Below, one piece after another: positions 18,114 through 26,655 of a DNA stretch of 64,000 nt. Origin of the DNA: Pseudoalteromonas sp049257235 (GTDB lineage: Bacteria; Pseudomonadota; Gammaproteobacteria; Enterobacterales; Alteromonadaceae); assembly GCF_049257235.1 (NCBI RefSeq), contig NZ_JBMMUF010000002.1:248001-312000 (forward strand), read 5' to 3'. The stretch's first letter is position 1; each line of letters starts with the position of its first letter. The translations under genes were made by a program, and so were the position numbers. The notes under the pieces are model-generated. The model was not told the origin of the DNA, did no database searches, and was given only the letters and a program-made list of their open reading frames with translations.

Positions 18114-18920
18114 CTACGCTTTGGTTGCCGCTTTCATGTGTTCGCAAAATGTGCGCAATTGTTCACATGTGCGCGCTATATCACCTAGGTTTTCGGCGAT
18201 AATCTTTACCACAGCAGAGCCACTAATCGCACCAGCAGCGCCACTTGCGAGCGCGTTTTTAACATCTTCTGGTGTGCTAATACCAAAACCAAGCAAAGCT
18301 GGGGCCGAGTGATACTCGCGTAACTGAGTGATCATCTCCTCAGGTGGCATTTGTGCCTTGGTTTCAGTGCCTGTAACCCCAGCGCGTGAAAGCAAGTATG
18401 TGTACCCACGTCCATACGAAGCACATTGGCGCAGCGTGTCATCATCGGCATTCGGAGTAGCGATAAAGATAGGCTCGATACCGCAACTCATCGCGGTGCG
18501 ACGGAACATCTTTGATTCATGCAGCGGTACGTCGGCTACTAAAATTGAGTCCACGCCGGAGTCTTTGGCACTTTGGTAAAATTGTTCCAAGCCTTTTGCT
18601 AGCACTAGGTTCGAATACAATAACAAGCCAATAGGAATATCGGCGTTGTACTGGCGTATTGTTTTGATGATGTCGAAGCAATCATCGGTGGTGACATTCG
18701 CTTGCAGAGCGCGAATGTTGGCCTGTTGAATTACCGGGCCATCAGCGATTGGATCTGAAAACGGAATGCCCAATTCAAGTGCATCTGCGCCGCCATCAAT
18801 GAGGCTTTTGATAATCTCGATGCTTTGCGTTTTATCTGGGTCGCCAATGGTAACAAAAGGGACGAATGCGCCTTCACCTTTTTCATTTAAACCTGCGAAC
18901 ATGGCATTGTAGCGGCTCAT
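18114..18920 (-). CDS. trpA: Tryptophan synthase alpha subunit
   Basis: 268 residues. Catalytic Glu and Asp are present in LELGIPFSDPIADGP; the C-terminal GFGISTPEDV and GSAVVKII loops bind indole-glycerol phosphate. It cleaves this compound to indole and glyceraldehyde 3-phosphate in the alpha2beta2 complex. Its ATG shares one base with the trpB stop (TAATG), so translation is coupled. Last gene of the operon. Confidence 0.97.
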   Translation of the reverse strand: MSRYNAMFAGLNEKGEGAFVPFVTIGDPDKTQSIEIIKSLIDGGADALELGIPFSDPIADGPVIQQANIRALQANVTTDDCFDIIKTIRQYNADIPIGLLLYSNLVLAKGLEQFYQSAKDSGVDSILVADVPLHESKMFRRTAMSCGIEPIFIATPNADDDTLRQCASYGRGYTYLLSRAGVTGTETKAQMPPEEMITQLREYHSAPALLGFGISTPEDVKNALASGAAGAISGSAVVKIIAENLGDIARTCEQLRTFCEHMKAATKA

Positions 18921-20104
18921 TATTCATCTCCTCGCGCTGCTAGCACTGTGTGTACGTGGGCCAAGTCTTTGTCACCACGACCACTTAAATTGACTACAAG
19001 TATCGTTTCTTCTGTTTGCTGCTCAGCATATTGCAGAGCATACGCTAGGGCATGGCTTGATTCTAGTGCTGGAATGATCCCTTCATTACGTGCCAAAGCT
19101 TTAAAGGCATCCAGTGCCTCATCATCAGTAATACCGACGTATTGAGCGCGACCTGTCTCATGTAAATGGGCGTGTTGTGGCCCCACAGCAGGGTAGTCTA
19201 ACCCAGCTGAAACGGAATAAGACTCCTCAATTTGGCCTTGCTGTGTTTGCATGATGTAGGTGTAAGCACCGTGGAGAATACCTTTGGTGCCGCGGCACAG
19301 TGTTGCCCCATGCTCTCCGCTATCAAGGCCTTTGCCCGCAGGCTCTACGCCGATGAGCTTTACACTGGGCTCATCAATGAAGTCAGTAAACATGCCGATG
19401 GCATTTGAACCGCCACCGACACAGGCGATGACTGCGTCTGGCAGACGACCTTCAGCCTTTAATACTTGTTGCTTCGCTTCTTCGCCAATCATTTTTTGGA
19501 ATTCACGTACCACCGTTGGGAATGGGTGGGGACCTGCAGCCGTACCAAGCAAATAATGCGCGGTTTTGTAGTTGGCAGACCAATCACGAAGGGCTTCGTT
19601 TACTGCATCTTTCAACGTACCTGAGCCAGCGGTAACAGGGATCACTTCTGCACCCATCAAGCGCATACGAAATACGTTAGGCTGTTGGCGCTCAACGTCT
19701 TTTGCGCCCATATAAATGCGGCATTTCAAACCAAGTAGTGCACAGGCTAATGCGGTGGCAACACCATGCTGTCCGGCACCGGTTTCTGCGATAACTTCTT
19801 TTTTACCCATACGCTTGGTGAGCAATGCTTGACCCAATACCTGATTGGTTTTGTGAGCGCCGCCGTGCAGCAAGTCTTCGCGTTTTAGATACAGTTTAAC
19901 GTTAGGGTTTTTCACCAAGTTACGGGTAAGAGTAAGCGGCGTTGGACGACCGGCATACTCGTTAAGTAATGTGCGAAACTCTGTCTCGAACTGTGGATCT
20001 TTTTGTGATTTGTTGAATTCACTTTCAAGTTGTTTGAGCGCAGGGACTAATAATTCTGGAACGAACATGCCGCCAAATTCGCCGAAATAGGCTGGATTTT
20101 TCAT
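18920..20104 (-). CDS. trpB: Tryptophan synthase beta subunit
   Basis: 394 residues from the ATG at 20104, which has GAGG five bases upstream and gives the usual start MKNPAYFGEFGGMFVPE. The PLP lysine sits in GGAHKTNQ, and the phosphate-binding loop is CVGGGSNAIG. It condenses indole with serine. A longer open frame upstream runs into trpC and is not used. Seven bases separate it from trpC. Confidence 0.97.
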   Translation of the reverse strand: MKNPAYFGEFGGMFVPELLVPALKQLESEFNKSQKDPQFETEFRTLLNEYAGRPTPLTLTRNLVKNPNVKLYLKREDLLHGGAHKTNQVLGQALLTKRMGKKEVIAETGAGQHGVATALACALLGLKCRIYMGAKDVERQQPNVFRMRLMGAEVIPVTAGSGTLKDAVNEALRDWSANYKTAHYLLGTAAGPHPFPTVVREFQKMIGEEAKQQVLKAEGRLPDAVIACVGGGSNAIGMFTDFIDEPSVKLIGVEPAGKGLDSGEHGATLCRGTKGILHGAYTYIMQTQQGQIEESYSVSAGLDYPAVGPQHAHLHETGRAQYVGITDDEALDAFKALARNEGIIPALESSHALAYALQYAEQQTEETILVVNLSGRGDKDLAHVHTVLAARGDE

Positions 20105-20111
20105 AACTACC

Positions 20112-21476
20112 TCAATAATTCCGTATTGCTGCAAACGCAGCATCAATTTTATTCTTACATTTTTTACCCGGTGCGCTCTCTACACCTGAGTTTAAGTCGA
20201 GACCTTGCGCTGCTGTGGCGCGCGCATCGACAATGTTGTCTGCAGACAAACCGCCAGCGAGCATAAAAGGAGCATTAACGTTGGCGAGTAATTGCCAATT
20301 GAACTGCTCTCCTGTACCGCCCTTAGCGTGCTTACTGTAGGTATCATACAGGACTCTATCTGCACCGTGGATACGCTCAGGTAGCGCACTGCCGACAGCG
20401 TGCGCTTTCCATATTTGGCAGGTGAGTGGCAGCGCATTGCGTAATGTACTGATGTACTGTGCATCTTCATTACCATGCAGTTGCACCGCCGCAAGTTTGA
20501 GTACTGCGGCATATTCACTCACTTGCTCAGTGGGGGCATCGACAAATACACCAACAAATTTAAGAGCAGCGCTATCAACAATCGCGCGCGCGCAATCCAA
20601 GTCGACATAGCGCGGTGATTTAGGGTAGAAAATAAGCCCACCATACACTGCACCTGCACTGTAAACCGCTTGCGCATCTTGTACGCGCGTCAAGCCGCAT
20701 ACTTTGTTATCGCCTAAGATGAGACTGCGACAGGCAAGTTGTAAATCCTGCTGCGCCATGATGGAGCTTCCCACTAAGAAACCATCGCACAATGGACTTA
20801 AACGTTTTACATCCTGATGGGTATAGATACCCGACTCAGAGATCACCACTTTATTTTGTGGGATCAATGCACGCAGGCGTTCAGTTGTCGCTAAATCAGT
20901 GCTTAAGTCACGCAAGTTACGATTATTAATGCCAATAATTTGCGCATCGAGCGCCAGAGCGCGAGCTACCTCTTGTTCGTTACTTACTTCTGTAAGCACA
21001 TCCATATTGAGTGACTGAGCAAGCGCTGACAATTCCTTGTAAGTCTCATCATCTAGTACAGACAACATCAACAAAATGGCGTCGCCGCCATAGTAACGGG
21101 CAAGATATACCTGATAAGGGTCGATAAAAAAGTCTTTACAGATCAGAGGCTGTTCAACTAAATCTCTCACTTGCGCCAAATACTCGAATTTTCCTTGGAA
21201 GTATTTCTCATCGGTTAGCACGCTAATGCAACTGGCATAATGCTTATATACTGAAGTGATTTCCTGCAAATTGAATATGTCGCGAATTAAGCCTTTAGAT
21301 GGAGAGGCTTTTTTACACTCCAGGATAAAGCTCGTTGGGCCTTCCTTAAGGGCGTGGTAAAAGTCGCGTGTTGAAGGCGTTAGCGCATCTTTAAATTCAT
21401 CTAATGGGCGCTCAGCCTTGCGCTTTGTAACTTCAATGCGTTTATCTGCGACGATTTTTTCTAATACATTAGCCAT
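20112..21476 (-). CDS. trpC: Bifunctional indole-glycerol-phosphate synthase / PRA isomerase
   Basis: 454 residues, a TrpC-TrpF fusion as in enterobacteria. Residues 1-255 are TrpC (FILECKKASPSKG, GINNRNLRDL, VISESGI); residues about 256-454 are TrpF (CGLTRVQDA, VGVFVDA, VQLHGNED, LAGGLSADNI). It performs the isomerisation of phosphoribosyl-anthranilate and the decarboxylating ring closure. The start overlaps the trpD end by eight bases, with GAGG just upstream. Confidence 0.96.
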   Translation of the reverse strand: MANVLEKIVADKRIEVTKRKAERPLDEFKDALTPSTRDFYHALKEGPTSFILECKKASPSKGLIRDIFNLQEITSVYKHYASCISVLTDEKYFQGKFEYLAQVRDLVEQPLICKDFFIDPYQVYLARYYGGDAILLMLSVLDDETYKELSALAQSLNMDVLTEVSNEQEVARALALDAQIIGINNRNLRDLSTDLATTERLRALIPQNKVVISESGIYTHQDVKRLSPLCDGFLVGSSIMAQQDLQLACRSLILGDNKVCGLTRVQDAQAVYSAGAVYGGLIFYPKSPRYVDLDCARAIVDSAALKFVGVFVDAPTEQVSEYAAVLKLAAVQLHGNEDAQYISTLRNALPLTCQIWKAHAVGSALPERIHGADRVLYDTYSKHAKGGTGEQFNWQLLANVNAPFMLAGGLSADNIVDARATAAQGLDLNSGVESAPGKKCKNKIDAAFAAIRNY

Positions 21477-22485
21477 TACTTACCTCTTTGATGGCATTAA
21501 GTGTTTGCATGGCAACACCGCTTTTTAATATGTGCGCGACATGTTGGGCTGCTTCTTTAAAGTTTGCAGCTTTGTTATTTAACACCAAAAGTGCTGCTAC
21601 GTTGGCAATAATAGCGCTGTTGTGAGCCGCAGAGCCTTGACCGCTTAAAATCGCTGTTGCAGCTTGAGCATTGTAGTCTGGACCAGAGCCAGCGAGCGCT
21701 TCAAGTGAAAAGTTTGCAAGACCAAAGTCATCGGCGCTGAGGGTGTATTGTTGCAATTGCCCCTCTTTGAGCTCGACTACGTGGGTATCACCGTGCAGGG
21801 CAATTTCATCTGTACCACAGCCGTGGACTACCATTGCCCGTTCACAGCCAAGCTTTTGTAGTGTTTTGGCCATAGGCAAACACAAAGCAGGGGAGTACAC
21901 ACCTAAGAGTTGAGCTTGGGGCTTGGCTGGGTTGGCTAGCGGCCCAAGAATGTTGAACACCGTGCGTGTTTTCAACGTGGTGCGTACTGCCATAGCATGC
22001 TTTACACCGCTGTGATAAAGCGGAGCGAATAAAAACGTAAAACCTGTTTGCTCAAGTACATGCGCAGCCAACTCTGGGCTCATGTTAATGTTAATACCAA
22101 GACGTTGCAGTAAGTCAGACGAGCCTGAGTTGCTAGAGACACTGCGATTACCGTGCTTGACGACGTTTAAGCCGCATGCTGCTGCAACGATTGAAGCAGT
22201 GGTACTAATATTGATGGTATTGGCTCCATCGCCGCCTGTGCCACAGGTATCAACTAAATCAGTTGCATTGGTAACGAACGGTGTGGCATTTTCACGCATG
22301 GCAGCTGCAGCGCCTGCAATTTCTTCAGCGCTTTCGCCTTTAATTTTTAACGCCGTAAGTAATGATGCCAAGGTAATATCATCTACTCGCCCTTGCATGA
22401 TGTCATTGAATAGACTGTGAGTTTCATCAAAGCTCAAATCACTTTGCTGATAGAGTTTGGTTTGTATGTCTGTGAGTGCATCCAT
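21469..22485 (-). CDS. trpD: Anthranilate phosphoribosyltransferase
   Basis: 338 residues, a stand-alone TrpD not fused to TrpG. The signature DTCGTGGDGANTINIST binds PRPP and metal, followed by KHGNRSVSSNSGS and NILGPLANPA. It transfers phosphoribose to anthranilate. AGGAG precedes the start, only three bases beyond trpG. Confidence 0.97.
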   Translation of the reverse strand: MDALTDIQTKLYQQSDLSFDETHSLFNDIMQGRVDDITLASLLTALKIKGESAEEIAGAAAAMRENATPFVTNATDLVDTCGTGGDGANTINISTTASIVAAACGLNVVKHGNRSVSSNSGSSDLLQRLGININMSPELAAHVLEQTGFTFLFAPLYHSGVKHAMAVRTTLKTRTVFNILGPLANPAKPQAQLLGVYSPALCLPMAKTLQKLGCERAMVVHGCGTDEIALHGDTHVVELKEGQLQQYTLSADDFGLANFSLEALAGSGPDYNAQAATAILSGQGSAAHNSAIIANVAALLVLNNKAANFKEAAQHVAHILKSGVAMQTLNAIKEVSNG

Positions 22486-22488
22486 GAC

Positions 22489-23079
22489 TTACTCCTTGGC
22501 CGTCAAAAACGCGAGGCTTTGTTTTAAAAGTTCAGAGCCTTGCGGGGTTAAAATGGATTCAGGGTGAAATTGGTATCCCAGCACCTTGTCTTGGTCGTTA
22601 CAGATGGCCATGGGCATGCCCTGATACTGAGCAATAACCCGGATACACTCTGGCACTTCAGTTGCTACCAGTGAGTGATAACGCGCCACCACCATGTTGT
22701 CGCCAAAACCTTCAAGTGCTGGGTGCTTTGCCAACGTAATTGTTGAGGACTTACCATGCACCGTCTCATTGGCATGGCCGACAACGCCACCATAGGCTTG
22801 GGTCAGGGCTTGTTGACCAAGACAAATGCCGAGCATTGGAAATTTCCCCTTACACAGCTCGATTAAGGTCATTAAACATCCTGCATCTTTTGGCGCACCG
22901 GGCCCTGGAGACAAAACTAAAACCACAGGTTGTGTCTCTGCACACATGCGCGCAAAAATTTTCTCGGCACTGACAGTGTTGCGATAAACAACAAGCTCTT
23001 GATTCATTTGTGCGAATTCATCCACCAAGTTATAACTGAATGAGTCCACGTTATCTAAGAAGTAAATCTTATAATTCAT
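22489..23079 (-). CDS. trpG: Anthranilate synthase glutamine amidotransferase subunit
   Basis: 196 residues, class I amidotransferase: oxyanion region LSPGPGAPKDAG, nucleophile Cys in MLGICLGQQAL, His-Glu in YQFHPESILT. It supplies ammonia to TrpE. As in Vibrio and unlike E. coli, it is a separate gene before trpD. GGAG lies eight bases before the start. Confidence 0.96.
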   Translation of the reverse strand: MNYKIYFLDNVDSFSYNLVDEFAQMNQELVVYRNTVSAEKIFARMCAETQPVVLVLSPGPGAPKDAGCLMTLIELCKGKFPMLGICLGQQALTQAYGGVVGHANETVHGKSSTITLAKHPALEGFGDNMVVARYHSLVATEVPECIRVIAQYQGMPMAICNDQDKVLGYQFHPESILTPQGSELLKQSLAFLTAKE

Positions 23080-23090
23080 GCTTTGGACTC

Positions 23091-24674
23091 CTAGTGCTCA
23101 TTGGTGGTGGGGGGATTGCTGGTCGCAATGGCGCGAAGTACGGCACCTGCTTTAGCGCGTGTTTCATCAGCTTCTGCTTGAGGGTCTGAGTCGAAAACAA
23201 CGCCCGCGCCCGCTTGCACGTGAGCTACGCCCTGTTTGACAAACGCGCTGCGAATAACAATACAGGAGTCCATCGAACCATCGCCTGTTAGATAACCTAC
23301 TGCACCACCATAGCTACCACGACGCTTATTCTCGACCTCGCGAATTAAACGAGCAGCACTGACTTTAGGGGCGCCGACCAAGGTACCCATATTCATGCAA
23401 GCCTGGTACGCGTGCAGAGCATCCAAATCATCTTTTAGTTGGCCTACAACACGGGATACAAGATGCATGACGTGAGAATATCGGTCGACTTTAAGTAACT
23501 CTTTGACGTGACGTGTACCGGGCTTGCTGATGCGAGCCACATCATTGCGAGCCAAATCCACTAACATAATGTGCTCAGCGCGCTCTTTTGTATCGTTTCG
23601 CAAATCCAGCTCTATGCGTGAGTCTAAGTCAAGGTTGAGCGAACCATCAGGATTCTTTCCGCGAGGGCGCGTGCCCGCGATCGGATAGACTTCAACTTGG
23701 TTGGTTTGGGCACAATACTTCAATGCCGACTCTGGAGAGGCGCCAAATAAGTCAAAGGATTGATCTCGCATATAAAACATATATGGACTCGGGTTTTGCT
23801 CTTTGAGTTTGGCGTAAGCTTCAAGTGGCTTAGGGCAAGGAAGAGAAAAGGTACGAGAAGGGACAACTTGGAAGATGTCGCCATCAATAATATGATGCTT
23901 TAAGGCTGTTACTTGGCTGATGAATTGCTCGTCAGAGATATCAACACGCGCTTGCATCTCAGTGTGATTGGATGGTGGGGCAGGATAGTCATCTAAACTG
24001 TCGCACAGAGTATTTAGGCGCTCTACCTTTTGCCCGACTTCAAAGCAATTTGCATGTACTTGGGGGCCATTAAACACATTGCCAATAATTTCTGTACTTT
24101 TTGCTTGGTGATCTACAACGACCATGGTCTCAGCAAGGTAAAAAACATAGTCAGGGCAGGTGTTTTCTCTACTTGGAACACAGGGCAACGTCTCAACATT
24201 GGCCACCATGTCGTAACCCATCACCCCACCGAGGAAAATAGCAAATGGGTTATCGGTGTTGTTACTGATTTGTGTGACGCATTGGCGCAGAGTATCAAAC
24301 GCGTTGGCTGCTTTGAGTTTGGCATACTCATCAAGATCCCCATCGACTGTTTGGTACGTGACACTTAGGGTGTCGTCATCAAGCTGTGTGCTTGCAGATT
24401 CGATATGCACTTGTAGATAAGAAAGTAATTGCCTGCCATTATTTGACAATGCTTTGACTTGGACTTTGGCACCGTTACATTCGATGCGCAGCGCAGCGTC
24501 AACTAAGACGATGCTTTTGAGATTTTCTTTAGAGTCGACTTCTGCGGATTCCAACAGCAAGGTATTGGCATTGTCGAGCTTTGCAAACAGGCTCAGTGCC
24601 GAGGGTATATAGTCCCGGCGCTGACTAATGCTGGTTACTTGCCCCGCAGTGGTCGAAATGTGACTAAAAATCAT
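23091..24674 (-). CDS. trpE: Anthranilate synthase component I
   Basis: 527 residues. The N-terminal LLESAEVDSK motif is the tryptophan feedback site. The chorismate-binding C-terminal half carries FQVVPSRTF, PIAGTRPRG, ERAEHIMLVDLARND and AGAGVVFDSD. First structural gene of trpEGDC(F)BA; it sits behind two tandem attenuators at 24756-25023 and so should be controlled by both feedback inhibition and attenuation. Confidence 0.97.
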   Translation of the reverse strand: MIFSHISTTAGQVTSISQRRDYIPSALSLFAKLDNANTLLLESAEVDSKENLKSIVLVDAALRIECNGAKVQVKALSNNGRQLLSYLQVHIESASTQLDDDTLSVTYQTVDGDLDEYAKLKAANAFDTLRQCVTQISNNTDNPFAIFLGGVMGYDMVANVETLPCVPSRENTCPDYVFYLAETMVVVDHQAKSTEIIGNVFNGPQVHANCFEVGQKVERLNTLCDSLDDYPAPPSNHTEMQARVDISDEQFISQVTALKHHIIDGDIFQVVPSRTFSLPCPKPLEAYAKLKEQNPSPYMFYMRDQSFDLFGASPESALKYCAQTNQVEVYPIAGTRPRGKNPDGSLNLDLDSRIELDLRNDTKERAEHIMLVDLARNDVARISKPGTRHVKELLKVDRYSHVMHLVSRVVGQLKDDLDALHAYQACMNMGTLVGAPKVSAARLIREVENKRRGSYGGAVGYLTGDGSMDSCIVIRSAFVKQGVAHVQAGAGVVFDSDPQAEADETRAKAGAVLRAIATSNPPTTNEH

Positions 24675-24755
24675 AAAAGGTCCTCATTCCCATATAATCA
24701 ATCACTTAAACATGTTGAAAATATTCACTATCACCATGTTGAGTATAAAAGTTAT

Positions 24756-24792
24756 AAAAAAACCCGCAGACTTATCGAGTAAGCTGCGGGTT
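24756..24792 (-). terminator. trp attenuator terminator 2 (proximal to trpE)
   Basis: Read on the minus strand, AACCCGCAG pairs with CTGCGGGTT and an inner CTTA/TAAG extends the stem to 13 pairs with one bulged T; a run of seven T residues follows. It lies 33 bases after the stop of the second Trp leader peptide and 82 bases before trpE. Its 5' arm (plus strand 24786-24791) can instead pair with 24820-24825, the antiterminator. Confidence 0.9.
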
Positions 24793-24824
24793 GCAAAATG
24801 CTCAGCCATGATAAGGCCCACCCG

Positions 24825-24881
24825 CTATATCGAGTGCCACCACCAAATAATCATGTTGTTTGTTGACTGAGTCATGTTCAT
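24825..24881 (-). CDS. trp leader peptide 2 (trpL-like)
   Basis: 18-codon frame MNMTQSTNNMIIWWWHSI with three consecutive Trp codons just before the stop. A GGTGA lies eight bases or so upstream. Ribosome stalling at the Trp codons would free the GCGGGT at the stop codon to pair with the terminator arm and let RNA polymerase through to trpE. A 1:2 pause hairpin of six pairs (CATGAT 24850-24855 with ATCATG 24807-24812) is also possible. Too short for standard gene finders. Confidence 0.88.
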   Translation of the reverse strand: MNMTQSTNNMIIWWWHSI

Positions 24882-24903
24882 TATTTTCACCAAAATTAAA
24901 TAC

Positions 24904-24930
24904 AAAAAAACCCGCTTCGAATGCGGGTTT
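24904..24930 (-). terminator. trp attenuator terminator 1 (distal)
   Basis: Minus-strand AAACCCGC pairs with GCGGGTTT (eight pairs, loop ATTCGAA) followed by seven T residues. It lies 42 bases after the stop of leader peptide 1 and upstream of leader peptide 2. GCGGGT at the leader 1 stop codon (plus 24968-24973) can pair with its 5' arm (24923-24928) as antiterminator. Confidence 0.88.
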
Positions 24931-24972
24931 GTTATCAGTTTATGTAGCGCCAGCCACGACTAATTCCACCCG

Positions 24973-25023
24973 CTATGTGCAGTGCCACCACCAAGTGATA
25001 TGAATTAGAGTGTGAGTCGTCAT
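24973..25023 (-). CDS. trp leader peptide 1 (trpL-like)
   Basis: 16-codon frame MTTHTLIHITWWWHCT with three consecutive Trp codons near the end. It starts about 27 bases after the predicted transcription start, as in E. coli trpL. A seven-base 1:2 helix (CTAATTC 25002-25008 with GAATTAG 24960-24966) and the 2:3 antiterminator complete a classical attenuator. The Trp-codon/stop region is 29/34 identical to that of leader 2. Confidence 0.88.
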   Translation of the reverse strand: MTTHTLIHITWWWHCT

Positions 25024-25056
25024 TTGTTTTCTTTAAACCGATGTAATCTGGCATCT

Positions 25057-25085
25057 AGTAGAACTTACGGTGACAAATGTGTCAA
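25057..25085 (-). promoter_or_regulatory. trp operon promoter with possible TrpR site
   Basis: A consensus -35 TTGACA (25080-25085) is 17 bases from TCTACT (25057-25062). Transcription would start about 25050, giving a 27-base lead to peptide 1. The stretch over the -10, AGTTCTACTAGATGC, resembles a degenerate E. coli trp operator (one ACTAG half intact). TrpR binding is a guess; the promoter itself is well supported by position. Confidence 0.65.
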
Positions 25086-25131
25086 CCCCTTATTTCAGAA
25101 AAGTTTATTGCCCTTAAAACCCGCATCAATG

Positions 25132-25137
25132 GTACAC
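25132..25137 (+). promoter_or_regulatory. Possible extended -10 of the rnm/yciV gene
   Basis: TGG followed by TACACT (25132-25137) forms an extended -10 about 40 bases before the GTG start at 25177. No good -35 at standard spacing. It diverges from the trp promoter. Confidence 0.35.
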
Positions 25138-25176
25138 TGGCGCAATTCTTTATCTTACAAGTTACCGAGTAGTGCA

Positions 25177-26007
25177 GTGCTAAAATATGACTTACACAGT
25201 CACAGTACTTTTTCCGATGGCAAACTGACGGTCAGCGAACTTGTTCAGCGCGCAGCAGACAAAGGCGTTGATGTCTTAGCACTGACCGATCATGATACCA
25301 CTGCGGGCATTGAGCCTGCGCGCCAAGCGATTAGTGAACTCGAGCTTGCACTTGAACTCGTTGCTGGGGTTGAAATTTCAACTCGCTGGCACAGTTTTGA
25401 AATTCACATAGTCGGTTTAATGGTCGATACTCAGGCGCCACAGCTTAATGCGTTATTGTCTGAACAGCAGCAAAAACGCAGTGAACGCGCAGCTAAAATT
25501 GGCGAACGGCTAGATAAAGCTGGGTTTGACTCTACTCATGAGCGAGCACTTAAATTGGCGGGTGAGGCACAGGTGACTCGCGCTCATTTTGCTCGTATAT
25601 TAGTGGAGCAAGGAGCAGCAAAGAACGTACAAAGCGTGTTTAAGAAATATCTGAGCCGTGGTAATACTGGTTATGTGCCAAGTACGTGGTGCGATATGAA
25701 CACTGCCATTGAAGCTATTCATAGCGCTGGTGGACAAGCTGTGTTGGCACACCCAAGCCGTTACAAAATGTCGAATAAATGGTTGCGTAAGTTGATCAGT
25801 GAGTTTAGTGAACTCGGTGGCGACGCTATGGAAGTGGCACAGACTCAACAAGCGCCATCAGAAAGGCAGTTTTTAGGTCAGCTTGCCCGTGAAAACGGGT
25901 TGTTGTGTTCACAAGGGTCTGATTTTCATTTTCCTTTACCTTACATAGAATTAGGAAAGAACCTATACTTGCCTAAAGATTGTGAAGGCGTATGGCAGCG
26001 CTGGTAA
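25177..26007 (+). CDS. rnm: PHP-domain 5'-3' exonuclease (RNase AM / YciV)
   Basis: 276 residues from the GTG at 25177, giving VLKYDLHSHSTFSDG as in E. coli YciV. A longer reading from 25012 would run through the trp promoter and is unlikely. PHP metal ligands appear in DLHSHS, LTDHDTT, GVEIST, EIHIVG, VLAHPSRY and SQGSDFHFP. E. coli Rnm trims 5' ends of ribosomal RNAs; older names include TrpH. It is divergent from trpE as in E. coli and leads a run with yciO, scpA, scpB and rluB. Confidence 0.88.
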   Translation: MLKYDLHSHSTFSDGKLTVSELVQRAADKGVDVLALTDHDTTAGIEPARQAISELELALELVAGVEISTRWHSFEIHIVGLMVDTQAPQLNALLSEQQQKRSERAAKIGERLDKAGFDSTHERALKLAGEAQVTRAHFARILVEQGAAKNVQSVFKKYLSRGNTGYVPSTWCDMNTAIEAIHSAGGQAVLAHPSRYKMSNKWLRKLISEFSELGGDAMEVAQTQQAPSERQFLGQLARENGLLCSQGSDFHFPLPYIELGKNLYLPKDCEGVWQRW

Positions 26008-26034
26008 GTAGAATAATAAGAAATAAGGACAGTT

Positions 26035-26655
26035 ATGAGTCAATTTTTTCACATTCATCCAGAAAATCCGCAGCGCCGATTAATTCAACAAGCGGTTGAT
26101 ATTATTCGTCAAGGTGGTGTTGTCGTATACCCCACAGATTCAGGCTATGCAATAGGTTGTGGCTTGGGAGAAAAACAAGCGCAAGAGCGTATTACCCGTA
26201 TTCGCGGTATTGAAAAACACCATAATTTCACTTTGATGTGTCGAGATTTATCTGAGCTTGCTACGTATGCACGTGTAGATAATCAAATGTTTCGTATCAT
26301 TAAAAATAATACGCCAGGGCCATATACGTTTATCTTCAAAGGGACCAAAGAGGTGCCTAGACGTGTTCTCAATGACAAGAAAAAGACTATCGGGATCCGC
26401 GTATCTGACAACCCTATTTGCCAGGCAATTCTTGAAGAGTTAGGCGAGCCAATGATGTCTTGCTCACTGATTTTGCCGGGACAAGAATTTACGGAGTCAG
26501 ACCCAGACGATATTCGCATGCAGCTTGAAAAACACGTAGATGTGATTATTCATGGTGGTTATTTGAGCGAGCAAGCAACGACGGTAATCGACATGTCTGA
26601 CGGTGATATTGAAGTATTACGTGTAGGCTGTGGCGACCCTAGTCCATTCCAATGA
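26035..26655 (+). CDS. yciO: YciO (Sua5/YrdC-related) protein
   Basis: 206 residues of the Sua5/YciO/YrdC fold: VVYPTDSGYAIGC binds nucleotide, with a KHHNFTLMCRDLSEL block and PGPYTFIFKGTKEVP. TsaC/YrdC makes threonylcarbamoyl-AMP for tRNA t6A; YciO shares the fold with a less certain role in vivo. AAGGA precedes the start; the stop overlaps the scpA start (ATGA). Confidence 0.9.
   Translation: MSQFFHIHPENPQRRLIQQAVDIIRQGGVVVYPTDSGYAIGCGLGEKQAQERITRIRGIEKHHNFTLMCRDLSELATYARVDNQMFRIIKNNTPGPYTFIFKGTKEVPRRVLNDKKKTIGIRVSDNPICQAILEELGEPMMSCSLILPGQEFTESDPDDIRMQLEKHVDVIIHGGYLSEQATTVIDMSDGDIEVLRVGCGDPSPFQ

Noticed and set aside
25012..25176. N-terminal extension of the rnm gene
   Set aside because: It would overlap the trp promoter and leader peptide start; family alignment begins at the GTG at 25177.
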